From NCBI GenBank assembly GCA_000875945.1, contig JPZU01000001.1, positions 858,925 through 907,460 on the forward strand: 48,536 nt of DNA, written 5' to 3'. The translations under genes and the position numbers were made by a program. Positions 8,416 to 18,550 of the stretch are shown here, in pieces. Position 1 is the stretch's first letter, and every line of letters starts with the position of its first letter. The notes below the pieces were generated by a model. The model ran no database searches, was not told the origin of the DNA, and worked only from the letters and a program-made list of their open reading frames with translations. The DNA comes from Lachnospiraceae bacterium TWA4 (GTDB lineage Bacteria; Bacillota; Clostridia; Lachnospirales; Lachnospiraceae).

Positions 8416-10522
8416 CATCTTTCATCGTTAATTGTATTCTATTTTTCTTTAAATCGACACTCATAACCTTCACAGATACGATATCTCCTACTTTTACAAC
8501 CTCTAATGGATGCTTAATATAACGCTTTGTTATCTGTGAAATATGTACAAGTCCATCTTGATGAACTCCTATGTCGACAAAGATTCCAAAGTCAATGACA
8601 TTGCGAACCGTGCCTTTTAAAATCATTCCCTCTTTTAAATCTTTAATATCTAAAACGTCGGTTCGAAGAACTGGTTTTGGCATTTCATCTCTAGGATCAC
8701 GACCTGGTTTTTCTAATTCTTTTACAATATCACGTAAAGTTGGCTCACCTACACCAATAGCTTCTGCCACTTTTACATAATCAAGATTTTTTAGATTTTC
8801 TTTCTTTTTATCGATTGCTACTAATAACTTTTTAACAGCTTCATAGCTTTCTGGATGAACTGCTGTATTGTCAAGAGGATTACTTCCTCCTCGAATACGT
8901 AAAAATCCCGCACACTGCTCATAAGCCTTAGGTCCAAGCTTTGAAACCTTTAAAAGTTGCTTACGATTTTCAAATCGACCATGTTCTTCTCGATATTCTA
9001 CAATATTTTTAGCAATTGTTTTATTAACACCTGAAACGTATTCTAAAAGAGCTGCTGATGCTGTATTTAAATCAACACCTACTCTATTTACACAATCTTC
9101 TACAACACCACCTAAAACTTCTGCTAGTCTCTTTTGATTCATATCATGCTGATACTGACCAACACCAATAGATTTAGGCTCAATCTTTACTAGTTCCGCA
9201 AGTGGATCTTGAAGTCTTCTAGCAATGGAAGTAGCACTTCGTTGACCTACGTCAAAATTTGGAAACTCTTTAGTTGCTAATTTACTAGCTGAATAAACCG
9301 AAGCACCTGCCTCATTGACAATTACATACTGTAATGGAGTATCTACTTCTTTGATTAATTCAACAATTACCTGTTCGGATTCTCTAGAAGCTGTACCATT
9401 TCCAACAGAAATCAATGTGATATTATATTTTTTAATAAGTTCTTTTAATGTTTTCTTTGCCTCTTCTACTTTGTTTTGAGGAGCCGTTGGATAAATAACT
9501 ACCGTATCTAATACCTTACCTGTTGCATCTACAACGGCTAACTTACAGCCTGTTCGAAATGCAGGGTCCCAGCCAAGAACTGTATGTCCTGCTACTGGAG
9601 GCTGCATAAGCAACTGCTCTAAATTTTTACCAAAAACTTTCATTGAAGTTTCTTCTGCTTGCTCTGTTAATTGATTGCGAATCTCACGTTCAACCGCTGG
9701 TCCAATTAATCGCTTATAACTATCTGCAATTGTTTCCAATAAAATCGGTGTTGTCACTGGATTATCATTCTTTATGGTTTTATTTTTTAAATAAATCATA
9801 ATATGATCAAGAGGCGCTTCCACTTTCACACTCAACTCTTTTTGAGCTTCCCCTCGATTAATTGCTAAAATTCTATGACCTGCTGCTTTATTAATTTTTT
9901 CTGTATAGTCATAATACATTTCAAAAACAGAATTCTCTTTTTTCTCCTTAGTCGCAGTAGAACTAATCATTCCTTCATCAATGGTTAACTGTCTGATTCG
10001 CATACGATAATCAGCTTCATCAGCAATTTGTTCAGCAATAATATCACAAGCTCCACTTAAAGCTTCCTCTACAGACTTTACATCATCTGTGCAATAATCC
10101 TTTGCAGTCTCTTCTAAAGGAATTGTAGTTTCCTGTGCTAAAATTAAATTTGCTAGTGGTTCAAGGCCTTTTTCCTTTGCAATCATTGCCCTAGTACGAC
10201 GTTTCGGTCTAAATGGACGGTATAAGTCTTCTACAACCACTAATGTCTTTGCTTCTTCAATCTTTTTCTTCAATTCATCGGTTAATTTCCCCTGTTCTTC
10301 AATTGAAGATAAGACCTGTGTCTTCTTTTCATCTAAATTTCTAAGATACGTAAGTCGCTCTCCTAAATTTCTTAAAACTTCATCATTTAATCCACCTGTT
10401 GCTTCTTTACGATATCTAGAAATAAAAGGAATGGTATTTCCTTCATCAATTAATTTAACAGAAGCTTCTGTCTGTTCTCTTTTAATATTTAATTCTTCTG
10501 TAATAATCTGTATAATGTCCAT
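8408..10522 (-). CDS. tex: Tex-family RNA-binding transcription accessory protein
   Basis: About 704 residues in the Tex architecture. An N-terminal helical region opens IIQIITEELNIKREQ. A YqgF/RNase H-like domain lies around 320-450 (VLGWDPAFRTGCKLAVVDA), followed by helix-hairpin-helix repeats (about 490-560). A C-terminal S1 RNA-binding domain spans about 630-700 (GMILKGTVRNVIDFGIFVDI). The frame is also open to a GTG at 10540, but ATG 10522 has a stronger GGTGGAGG site about 11 bases upstream and is preferred. Tex proteins bind nucleic acid and affect transcription; the molecular role is not settled. It follows uvrC after about 45 bases. Confidence 0.93.
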   Translation of the reverse strand: MDIIQIITEELNIKREQTEASVKLIDEGNTIPFISRYRKEATGGLNDEVLRNLGERLTYLRNLDEKKTQVLSSIEEQGKLTDELKKKIEEAKTLVVVEDLYRPFRPKRRTRAMIAKEKGLEPLANLILAQETTIPLEETAKDYCTDDVKSVEEALSGACDIIAEQIADEADYRMRIRQLTIDEGMISSTATKEKKENSVFEMYYDYTEKINKAAGHRILAINRGEAQKELSVKVEAPLDHIMIYLKNKTIKNDNPVTTPILLETIADSYKRLIGPAVEREIRNQLTEQAEETSMKVFGKNLEQLLMQPPVAGHTVLGWDPAFRTGCKLAVVDATGKVLDTVVIYPTAPQNKVEEAKKTLKELIKKYNITLISVGNGTASRESEQVIVELIKEVDTPLQYVIVNEAGASVYSASKLATKEFPNFDVGQRSATSIARRLQDPLAELVKIEPKSIGVGQYQHDMNQKRLAEVLGGVVEDCVNRVGVDLNTASAALLEYVSGVNKTIAKNIVEYREEHGRFENRKQLLKVSKLGPKAYEQCAGFLRIRGGSNPLDNTAVHPESYEAVKKLLVAIDKKKENLKNLDYVKVAEAIGVGEPTLRDIVKELEKPGRDPRDEMPKPVLRTDVLDIKDLKEGMILKGTVRNVIDFGIFVDIGVHQDGLVHISQITKRYIKHPLEVVKVGDIVSVKVMSVDLKKNRIQLTMKDVD

Positions 10523-10567
10523 GAGTTCAAAATCCTCCACCTAAAACTTCCATAGCTTTAGTATAAC

Positions 10568-12388
10568 TTATTTTCTAAAAAATTCATAGATATTTTTTGC
10601 TGTTTGTTCATTCATTCTTGGAATTTCCATTAAATCATTCATACTTGCCACCTTTAAATCGTCGATTGAAGGATACTTTTTCATAATTTCTCTTCGTCTT
10701 ACTGTACCGACTCCTGGAATTTCATCTAGAATCGAATGAATTTGCCCTTTTCCTCTAAGACTTCTATGATACTCAATGGCAAATCGATGTGCCTCATCTT
10801 GTACTCTTGTGATTAATTTAAAAACTTCTGAATGTGTATCAATCGGAAGCTCAACATCATTAAAATATAACCCCCTTGTGCGATGGTAATCATCTTTAAC
10901 CATTCCGCAAACAGGAATTTTAAGATTCATCTGTTCTAATACCTTTTTGGCAATTCCCACTTGACCTTTTCCACCATCCATTAAAATTAAATTGGGATAT
11001 GCACCAAAAATATCATCTGCCTCATGCTCAAATCGTCTAGTCAATACTTCTTCCATCGATGCATAGTCATTAGGACCTTCTACTGATTTAATTTTAAACT
11101 TACGATAGTCATTATTTTTAGCTTTACCATCCTCAAATACAACCATTGAACCTACGCTGTGAAATCCACTAATATTTGAAATATCATAAGCTTCAATTCT
11201 GTGCGCTGATGGCAGTCGAAGAATATCTGCTAAATCTCTTGCAGCGCCTAGTGTACGAAGATGTTCTCTTCTAGCCTTATCTCGATCTCTTGATAGCATA
11301 AGAATTGCATTCCTTCTAGCAAGTTGTACCATACGCTGTTTTTCACCCTTTTTAGGAACAACTAAATTCACTGCTTGACCTCTTTTAGTCGTTAACCATT
11401 CTTTAATTAACTCCTCCTCATTTAACTCAACCGGTAAAAATAATTCTCTTGGAATATGAGGACTTCCTTGATAAAATTGTTTAATAAATGACTCTAAAAT
11501 TTCGGCATCACTTTCATCAACATCTGTATATATGTGAAAATAATCTCTACCTACTAATCGTCCATTTCTAACAAAAAACACTTGTACAATTGCATCGGTG
11601 TGTTCATGAGCAACTGCTAGAATATCTCGATCTTCTTTCTCACTGGTTGTAATCTTTTGTTTTTCTTCAATCGTTCTTACACTTTGAATTTGGTCTCTAT
11701 ATAAAGCTGCCTTTTCAAAGTCTAGGTTTTGTGAAGCTTCTAACATATTTTGAGTTAAAACCTCTACAACTTCTTGATAATTTTTTCCATTTAAAAATTC
11801 TATGACTTTGTCAATTCGTTTTTTGTAAACCTCTTTAGAAACTTTTTTCATACAAGGAGCTTCACATTGTCCAATATGATAATTCAAACAAGCCCTCGTT
11901 GTATTTCTAAATGTCTGTTGCTTGCAAGTTCGGATTTTAAAGATTTTTTGTAGTAAACTGATTGTCTCTTTTACAGAGTCTACACTCATATAGGGGCCAA
12001 AGTATTTTGCCTTATCATTTTTTCTAGTTCTAGCCATTAAAATTCTAGGAAAATCTTCTTCCACTGTTACCTTGATATACGGATAGTTCTTATCATCCTT
12101 TAACATGGTATTATATCTAGGTTGATGTTTTTTTATCATATTGCTTTCTAAAATCAAAGCTTCAAGTTCTGAATCAGTCATTATATATTCAAACCATGCA
12201 ATATGACTGACCATCTTTTGAATTTTGGCTGTTTTATTTCTACTACTTTGAAAATATTGGCGTACACGATTTTTAAGATTAATCGCTTTTCCTACATAGA
12301 TGATTTCATCTCGCTTATTATGCATGAAATAAACGCCTGGAGAGGTCGGAAGTTTTTTTAATTCTTCTTGTATATTAAAGTCTTTCAT
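10568..12388 (-). CDS. uvrC: excinuclease ABC subunit C
   Basis: 606 residues. The GIY-YIG nuclease domain is at the N-terminus ([18 protein letters not shown], about 18-35). A Cys cluster (RTCKQQTF ... [14 protein letters not shown], about 153-180) fits the UvrC Fe-S site. A UVR helical hairpin follows (about 204-238), then the RNase H-like 5' nuclease half ([18 protein letters not shown]) and terminal helix-hairpin-helix motifs ([11 protein letters not shown]). It makes both incisions in nucleotide excision repair with UvrAB. The usual Firmicutes neighbour hprK is displaced by tex, fba and glnN. The start ATG at 12388 has an AAGGAGA site. Confidence 0.97.
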   Translation of the reverse strand: MKDFNIQEELKKLPTSPGVYFMHNKRDEIIYVGKAINLKNRVRQYFQSSRNKTAKIQKMVSHIAWFEYIMTDSELEALILESNMIKKHQPRYNTMLKDDKNYPYIKVTVEEDFPRILMARTRKNDKAKYFGPYMSVDSVKETISLLQKIFKIRTCKQQTFRNTTRACLNYHIGQCEAPCMKKVSKEVYKKRIDKVIEFLNGKNYQEVVEVLTQNMLEASQNLDFEKAALYRDQIQSVRTIEEKQKITTSEKEDRDILAVAHEHTDAIVQVFFVRNGRLVGRDYFHIYTDVDESDAEILESFIKQFYQGSPHIPRELFLPVELNEEELIKEWLTTKRGQAVNLVVPKKGEKQRMVQLARRNAILMLSRDRDKARREHLRTLGAARDLADILRLPSAHRIEAYDISNISGFHSVGSMVVFEDGKAKNNDYRKFKIKSVEGPNDYASMEEVLTRRFEHEADDIFGAYPNLILMDGGKGQVGIAKKVLEQMNLKIPVCGMVKDDYHRTRGLYFNDVELPIDTHSEVFKLITRVQDEAHRFAIEYHRSLRGKGQIHSILDEIPGVGTVRRREIMKKYPSIDDLKVASMNDLMEIPRMNEQTAKNIYEFFRK

Positions 12389-12610
12389 AATATCTCCTTA
12401 TTTATAATTACTATTAATTACTGTTCATATTTTATTCACAATTCTTTTAAAAACCATTTACATTATCCACATATTCTACTCATAACTTTATCATATACTT
12501 TAACCATCAGCAAGGCAAGTGGCAATGAGCTGATAGCAAAATGCTTACTACCTTAATTTTTTTCATAACGAGCTGGTAAACAGCTCTCCTCCCTTTTTCA
12601 TTTGATAAAT

Positions 12611-12641
12611 AATAAAAGAATGGCTAAGCCATTCTTTTATT
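12611..12641 (-). terminator. terminator after the surface protein gene
   Basis: 14-bp perfect stem (AATAAAAGAATGGC and its complement, 12611-12624 and 12628-12641) with a TAA loop, 9 bases past the stop codon. On both strands the stem ends in A/T runs, so it could act in both directions. Confidence 0.8.
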
Positions 12642-12649
12642 ATTTTATT

Positions 12650-15277
12650 TTATTTAATTTTTAAAACTTTACTTGTAGTATACGAGCTATAATATCCCTT
12701 TTCATTTACTACAGCATAAGCTCTTATTCTATAAGAATAATTTCCTGCTGACTTTACAGAAGTCTCAAAAGATGTTCCTGTAGTAGTTTTTAGACGCTTC
12801 CAATCACCGTTTCCTTTTCTATAATAGATTTGATAATTTTTAGCTCCAACTACTTTTTTCCATGTAATCTTTACAGTTCGTTTAGTAACCGTAAATTTTG
12901 CACTTGGAGCTGGTAATACACGAGTGATAAATCTTGAATATTCTGCATCTACAATAACTTTCCCTTGATATTTTACTTTAATCGCATATTGATATTTACT
13001 ACCTAAATTGACTTTTTTATCAATATAACTTGTAGCTTTTGTATGTAAGAAAGCTTTTTCCCACTTCTGACTTGCATTCATTCTACGATATACTAAATAT
13101 TCTGCCCCATTAATAGTATTTGACCACTTAACTTCAATACCATTCGCACCATTTACTAATGTAATATTAATAAGACCTTTTCGTAAAACACTTTCGTATT
13201 TACTTAATACCGTACTTCCATCTGCTGATGAATATGCCCTAATCGTATAATAATAAGCTTTATACTTTGAAGCTTTTGTATCTGTGTACGTTGTTTTACC
13301 TGCCGAAAGTGTAGCAATTCTTGCCCATGAGCCATTTAACTCTTTACGATATAAATAGTAACCTGTACAATTTTCCATCTTATCCCATGTAAGAACTGTA
13401 CCCTTTGAAGTGATTTTTGCAGTTTTAATCATAGGATAGGATGAATATGCCCTTATCATTTCATTACTCTGTTTAGATTTATCAGATTCTAACGAGTTAC
13501 TACAAGCACTGACTGAGTAATAGTAAGATATTCCAAATAATGCATTTGAATCTGTATAGGTTGTAGAAGTTGTCGTCCCAATTTCTGACCAGTTTCCATT
13601 TTTAGTCATTCTATATACCTTATAATTCTTAGCATTTGAAACGTGATTCCAAGAAATTAGATTTCCACTTGATTGAATACTAGCTTTTTTAATAACAGGC
13701 GTATTTAATACAATCTTTGGAGCTTCTAGCTTAGGCTCTGATTCCTTTGGTTTTTCTGATTCTTTTTCTTCATTAGAGGTAGAATTTGATACTGTACATT
13801 TACTACAATTATCACCTTCTAATGGAACTGCACAACTGTGTTTATAGGTTACATTGTTTATTGTTTTACTTCTGTAAAGAATGTAATTTGATTCAAAATA
13901 TCTTTGTGTTAAATTTGCAAGTGTTTTTGTTCCACCAACTCCATAACGAGTAATAATAGGACTTGGCGGTGTTTGTTCAATAATTTCAATAGAAACAATA
14001 TTACCATCAGAATCATATCCCACATCACTAATTAACACCGTATGATCTTTTCTTTTTACAAGAATATCACCTATTTGCACATTATAAATATCTTGAGACT
14101 CAACCTTGTTACATGATTCATTCAATGTACTTGTTGTTTTTCTCTTATCTAACTGTAATGACCAAGAGACGAATGATGAACAGTCACTTGAATAATAAGG
14201 AGCTACCTTGTTATATGTCGACTTGCTTGTATACATCTTACTTTTAGGATCATTTACACTTTCTAAAAATTCTTCAAGCGAAGCACTCCAAGGAACATAC
14301 TTTGCATTTACTGGTTGTCCATAAGGAACTCCTTTATATTCTTTTCCTGCTTCAAAAGGCTCTCTATTTGCCCATGATGTAATATCTTCTAACGGAATCC
14401 ATACAATCTCTGCCTGCTGTCTAGCCCTTTTAATTGTATTTTTCTGACCTTTAGTAGCTGAATCTAGACCTGATATGTAATTATCAGTTGAAGATGTTTT
14501 TACTGCTGTCTGTTCAGCAGCAGTTTTAAGTTCTCGACTAGTAGTAATTCCATCTAAATCTGAAAATAAAATTTCCTCACTTGTTTTAGGTTTATAAGAT
14601 TCTACTTCCTTAGAAGGCTCTTTACTTGTAAATAGCTGTTCAAAACTAATTTGAAAATCCTTATCATCTTTTGTAAAATAGAAATAATTATCCATTTCAT
14701 AGAAGGATTTAGCTCCCTTTACAATGATTTTATGATCAACATATACATCCCAGTGAAACAATTTGCCTTTAGCGTAAATTATTCCTTTGACTGTTGGAAC
14801 CATTTTTTGAATTTTTCCATCTGAAATTACTTCTTTTAATTCTTTGGTTTTAATTGTATATGTATAAACATTTCCCTTTGAAATAAAGTAACAAGTTGTT
14901 CCATTAACGACGTACAAATTACTAATGGAATCTGCTTTATAGAGTGTCTCTTCCTTTTTTGTATTTTTATTCAAACGACTAATAAAAGAATTGTTCTTTA
15001 CAAAATAAATCCACTCTGAGTCCACATTAAGATATGAACAAGATTCTTTTAAAAGTAATGTTTTTTTGTTATTTTTTATTAAATATAAATACTTTGATGA
15101 ATTTTGTGATGAACTATAAATTTCATCCCCTTCATAGGCAATAGAGCCACCATTTAAAATGGTTGTACTAAAATTCCCTAACCTAAACTCACCACTAGCC
15201 TGCACCACTATAGACAATTGGAATACAAACCACAGTATTAAAAATCCACTTAAAAATAACTTCCCTTTTAATTTCAT
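12650..15277 (-). CDS. secreted cysteine-peptidase/amidase with Fn3-like repeats
   Basis: 875 residues. A signal peptide is clear: KLKGK, then a hydrophobic stretch, then VVQASG near residue 28. Residues about 35-215 contain repeated short WIYFVKN/YFYFTK-like strands, resembling DUF5050-type propeller repeats. The middle (about 340-465) looks like an NlpC/P60- or CHAP-type domain. It has a candidate catalytic Cys in SSDCSSFVSW (about 363), a His in KDHTVLIS (about 411) and a polar third residue in IEQTPP (about 435). After a Ser/Glu/Lys/Pro-rich linker come four Fn3-like repeats (about 540-875) with recurring YKVYR/YYLYRK/YLVYRR/YQIYYRK strands. A cell-wall hydrolase at the surface is likely. 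No sortase motif is visible. Exact family and substrate are unknown. Confidence 0.8.
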   Translation of the reverse strand: MKLKGKLFLSGFLILWFVFQLSIVVQASGEFRLGNFSTTILNGGSIAYEGDEIYSSSQNSSKYLYLIKNNKKTLLLKESCSYLNVDSEWIYFVKNNSFISRLNKNTKKEETLYKADSISNLYVVNGTTCYFISKGNVYTYTIKTKELKEVISDGKIQKMVPTVKGIIYAKGKLFHWDVYVDHKIIVKGAKSFYEMDNYFYFTKDDKDFQISFEQLFTSKEPSKEVESYKPKTSEEILFSDLDGITTSRELKTAAEQTAVKTSSTDNYISGLDSATKGQKNTIKRARQQAEIVWIPLEDITSWANREPFEAGKEYKGVPYGQPVNAKYVPWSASLEEFLESVNDPKSKMYTSKSTYNKVAPYYSSDCSSFVSWSLQLDKRKTTSTLNESCNKVESQDIYNVQIGDILVKRKDHTVLISDVGYDSDGNIVSIEIIEQTPPSPIITRYGVGGTKTLANLTQRYFESNYILYRSKTINNVTYKHSCAVPLEGDNCSKCTVSNSTSNEEKESEKPKESEPKLEAPKIVLNTPVIKKASIQSSGNLISWNHVSNAKNYKVYRMTKNGNWSEIGTTTSTTYTDSNALFGISYYYSVSACSNSLESDKSKQSNEMIRAYSSYPMIKTAKITSKGTVLTWDKMENCTGYYLYRKELNGSWARIATLSAGKTTYTDTKASKYKAYYYTIRAYSSADGSTVLSKYESVLRKGLINITLVNGANGIEVKWSNTINGAEYLVYRRMNASQKWEKAFLHTKATSYIDKKVNLGSKYQYAIKVKYQGKVIVDAEYSRFITRVLPAPSAKFTVTKRTVKITWKKVVGAKNYQIYYRKGNGDWKRLKTTTGTSFETSVKSAGNYSYRIRAYAVVNEKGYYSSYTTSKVLKIK

Positions 15278-15403
15278 AAATTAATGCTTTCCCTTCCTTG
15301 TAATATTTTTAACATTTCTGTAATATTTTAATAATTATATTAACATTGAATAGAAAGCATTTCAATTATTTCCTTGTGCAAAATCTAATTCATATGGATA
15401 CTT

Positions 15404-17014
15404 TTACACATTAAAGCAACTTCCACCCACAAATTCTCGTACAATAGAGTTCATTGGAATCATTGCTGTATCAATACCTAGGAAATAATCTAAGAATTTC
15501 AACAATCGTTTTGCTTCTATATGTTCTGGACAATCTACAGGAACTCCATAAAGTAATGGTTCTGCAATTACTTTTAAGGCTGCAAGTTCGTAAATAGATG
15601 CTGAATTAAACATTATATCTGCTTCTTCCTGATAAGGAAAGATATTTTTATCTTCTCCTTTTCGAACAGAGCTCCATCTTGCAATCGTATCTTTTGCATC
15701 GCTTCCTCTAGTTCTTGCATCTCTAACAATTCGTCTAATTAATCGCCCATCTGTCGTTGGAATTCGATTGTGCTCATCGATACACAATTGAGTAAGCGCA
15801 CTTAAATAAATTTTAAACTTACTTTCTCTTGGAAGAGCTACTGACATCTGGTCATTTAATGCATGAATTCCTTCAATTACCAATATGTCTTCAGGTCCTA
15901 GCTTCAAAACTTCTCCATGGTACTCTTTTCTTCCCTCTTTAAAATTAAATGTTGGCATCTGAACAGATTTTCCATCCAATAGGTCTTTCATATGTTGATT
16001 AAATAATTTTAAATCTACACAATCAATACTTTCAAAATCATATTCCCCATTTTCATCAATTGGTGTAAATTCTCTATCTACAAAATAATTATCCACACTA
16101 ATTTGATGAGGAATCATTCCATTTGCTCGAAGTTGTACACAAAGTCTATGAGAAGTTGTAGTTTTTCCAGAAGATGAAGGACCTGCAAGCATCACAAACT
16201 TACAGTCTTTACGATTTTTAATTTCCACTGCAATATCAGCTAATTTTTTTTCTTGCAAAGCTTCTTGTACTAAAATCAGATCATTAATTTCTCCCCTTGC
16301 AATGACATCATTCAAATCTCCAACGGTATTCACATCAAGCATCTGTCTCCAATTAATGCTTTCCTTTAGAGTCTGAAATAATTTAGACTGAGGCTTAAAT
16401 TCACTAACTTCTTTTGGATGATTCTTTGTAGGAAACAACAGCACTAGTCCTTGCTCATAACTGCATAAATCAAAGTATTTTAAATATCCCGTGCTTGGAA
16501 CCATATAGCCATAAAAATAATCTTCAAAATCGCCCAAACGGTAAATATTTACGGCTGAACTTCTTCGATAATTTAGTAGCTTCTGTTTATAAGTCATATT
16601 ATAGGAAGCAAATAGACTTTGAGCATCTTGTGTCTTCATTATTGTTTTTTCAATAGGTAAATCCTGAGTAACCATTTTATTCATCATTTCTTTTACATTC
16701 ATAATAAATGATTCATCAATCGTGACATTTCCTTCAATTTCAACGTAAACCCCATGAGTTATGGCAAATCTCACCCAAACATTTTTGATTGACTTTCGAC
16801 CAGCTACTCGAAAAATTGCTCTAAGCATCATAAATAAAAGACTTCGTTCATAAGCCTTCATTCCTGGCTCTTCTTTTGCTGTAATAAATCGCAGATTTAT
16901 ATATTCTCCAACTACCGTACTTAACTCTGAAAGTTTTCCATCAACTTCAGCCAATAAAATATCTTCTTCAAAGTCACTTTGGATTTCCTTTGCTAACTCC
17001 CTATACGTTTTCAT
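15404..17014 (-). CDS. uridine-kinase-family nucleoside kinase with N-terminal extension
   Basis: 536 residues. The C-terminal half is a uridine/cytidine-kinase-like P-loop domain: Walker A AGPSSSGKTTTSHR (about 279-292), SVDNYF (about 307), and the base region LVIEGIHALND (about 375). The N-terminal ~240 residues resemble the ThrRS-type TGS/second-additional-domain extension found on clostridial proteins of this type (NYRRSSAVNIYRLGDFEDY, around 150). The family is usually annotated as a nucleoside kinase, but the true substrate is uncertain. It is the last gene downstream of dnaG-rpoD-trmK-nif3, about 50 bases after nif3. Confidence 0.85.
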   Translation of the reverse strand: MKTYRELAKEIQSDFEEDILLAEVDGKLSELSTVVGEYINLRFITAKEEPGMKAYERSLLFMMLRAIFRVAGRKSIKNVWVRFAITHGVYVEIEGNVTIDESFIMNVKEMMNKMVTQDLPIEKTIMKTQDAQSLFASYNMTYKQKLLNYRRSSAVNIYRLGDFEDYFYGYMVPSTGYLKYFDLCSYEQGLVLLFPTKNHPKEVSEFKPQSKLFQTLKESINWRQMLDVNTVGDLNDVIARGEINDLILVQEALQEKKLADIAVEIKNRKDCKFVMLAGPSSSGKTTTSHRLCVQLRANGMIPHQISVDNYFVDREFTPIDENGEYDFESIDCVDLKLFNQHMKDLLDGKSVQMPTFNFKEGRKEYHGEVLKLGPEDILVIEGIHALNDQMSVALPRESKFKIYLSALTQLCIDEHNRIPTTDGRLIRRIVRDARTRGSDAKDTIARWSSVRKGEDKNIFPYQEEADIMFNSASIYELAALKVIAEPLLYGVPVDCPEHIEAKRLLKFLDYFLGIDTAMIPMNSIVREFVGGSCFNV

Positions 17015-17065
17015 AAATCTATTCCTCCTGTTATGATGCTTTTTTCATCTTCTACTTTACGGTCT

Positions 17066-17860
17066 TTACACAATTCTACAAGGAGATTTTGCAGATGCTG
17101 TATAAACCTCTAATTTAGGAAATACTTCTTTGATTTGGTTAGCCATTACTGGAATAAAAATCTTCTCAAGTCCAAAATGTCCACCATCAATAATTGTTAA
17201 TCCTTGTGCCTGTGCATCAATTCCTTCGTGATGCCCAATATCTCCTGTAATTAAAACTTCTGCTCCAGATTTAAGCGCTGCATCAATCATTGAACGACCA
17301 GATCCTGGACAAATCGCTACTCGTCTTACAGGATTCTCAAATCCTCTAGCTGGATAAACATTCAAAGTTTCCAACTGAAATCTCTGCTTAACTCGTTGGC
17401 ACAAATCTGCTAGTGTACAAACTTGTTCAAGATTACCTACCTTTCCAATTCCCCAAGGAGTCTCTAATTCATCACTCATAACTTCCATTGGAGTGCCATA
17501 TTGAAGTCCCAATAAAATAGCTGCAAGGTCTGCCATTCCATTCGGTGCTGCATCAAAATTTGTATGCATTGCATAATACGAAATATCATTTCCAATTAAT
17601 GTTAAGAGTCTACGACCAATAAAATCATCTTCTGTAATTCTCTTAATCGGTTTAAAAATTAAAGGATGATGAGTAAGCAAAAAGTCGCAGCCTCTTCTAA
17701 CTGCATCTACAATGACTTCATCGGTTGCATCCAAAGCTACATAAACTTTATTTACCTCTTTATTATATCTACCTGCTAATAACCCTACATTATCCCAATC
17801 ACTTGCACAAGTTGGTGGAATGAGTTTCTCCAAATAATTAATTAATTCATATGCTTTCAT
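17066..17860 (-). CDS. Nif3-like dinuclear metal centre protein
   Basis: 264 residues of the NIF3/YqfO family. Metal-ligand His residues are in LTHHPLIFKP (about 62-71), and further conserved residues are in GDIGHHEG (about 212-219) and IIDGGHFGLEK (about 226-236). It lacks the long central insertion of the ~370-residue YqfO form. The family is sometimes annotated as GTP cyclohydrolase I type 2, but its role is poorly established. It starts immediately after the trmK stop, as in most Firmicutes. Confidence 0.92.
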   Translation of the reverse strand: MKAYELINYLEKLIPPTCASDWDNVGLLAGRYNKEVNKVYVALDATDEVIVDAVRRGCDFLLTHHPLIFKPIKRITEDDFIGRRLLTLIGNDISYYAMHTNFDAAPNGMADLAAILLGLQYGTPMEVMSDELETPWGIGKVGNLEQVCTLADLCQRVKQRFQLETLNVYPARGFENPVRRVAICPGSGRSMIDAALKSGAEVLITGDIGHHEGIDAQAQGLTIIDGGHFGLEKIFIPVMANQIKEVFPKLEVYTASAKSPCRIV

Positions 17861-18526
17861 CTATTCATATCTCCTTATCGCTAATGTATTTAAATTTAAT
17901 TCTTTTTCCAATTCTTGCTTACGCTTACTTGCAGACTCTGGTAAATTTTTTAGAATTTGTTCTTTTGTTTGTCTTTCTTTTAAAAGATATTCATAAAGCA
18001 CAGGGTCTTTATGTTCAAGTAAATAAGCTCCATAAAGGTCTTCTACTTCTGACTGTTTTATAACCTTAAGTACAGTATAGTATTTTCCCATGTCAAAGAC
18101 CATTTCTTCCCTAGAAATTATGAACCCATTTGCTCGTAAATATTGTCTAGTTTCTTTTAACTCTGACTGTGGCGATAAAATAAATTCATCAATTGAAGAC
18201 CATAAATCCTTTCGTTCATCTAAAATTTTGCAAATTAGAGGTCCTCCCATTCCTGCAATAACAACCGTTTGTACCTCTCCTTCTTTTAACTCCTTCATTC
18301 CATCACTAAGTCTTGGCTCTATAACTTCTTCTAATCCATAGATATGTATAGCCTCTTTTGCACGTTCTAGTGGTCCTACTCCAATATCTAATGCATAGGC
18401 TTTTGGTATTTTATGATTTTTTATTAGCCAAATGGGCAGATGGGCATGGTCTGTACCAATATCTGCTAAAACCTTGCCCTCACACACAAAATCGGCAATC
18501 TTTTGTAATCTCTTTGATAACTCCAT
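17861..18526 (-). CDS. trmK: tRNA (adenine(22)-N(1))-methyltransferase
   Basis: 221 residues. SAM-dependent Rossmann methyltransferase: motif I VLADIGTDHAHLPIWL (about 19-34), acidic ALDIGVGPLERA, and the characteristic VVIAGMGGPLI (about 88-98). The C-terminus is helical and charged, as in TrmK. It methylates N1 of A22 in tRNA. It lies between rpoD (24-base gap) and nif3 (adjacent), the standard Firmicutes order. Confidence 0.93.
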   Translation of the reverse strand: MELSKRLQKIADFVCEGKVLADIGTDHAHLPIWLIKNHKIPKAYALDIGVGPLERAKEAIHIYGLEEVIEPRLSDGMKELKEGEVQTVVIAGMGGPLICKILDERKDLWSSIDEFILSPQSELKETRQYLRANGFIISREEMVFDMGKYYTVLKVIKQSEVEDLYGAYLLEHKDPVLYEYLLKERQTKEQILKNLPESASKRKQELEKELNLNTLAIRRYE

Positions 18527-18550
18527 CTTTTTCCTCTTTGTCTTATTTAA

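Noticed and set aside
12389-12610. A short minus-strand frame with an ATG near 12567 and an upstream GGAGG, plus a small GAGCTG/CAGCTC hairpin in the uvrC leader
   Set aside because: The frame has only about 19 codons, the GGAGG is too far from the ATG, and the hairpin has no U-run or riboswitch-like conserved core. I see no supportable gene or named RNA here.
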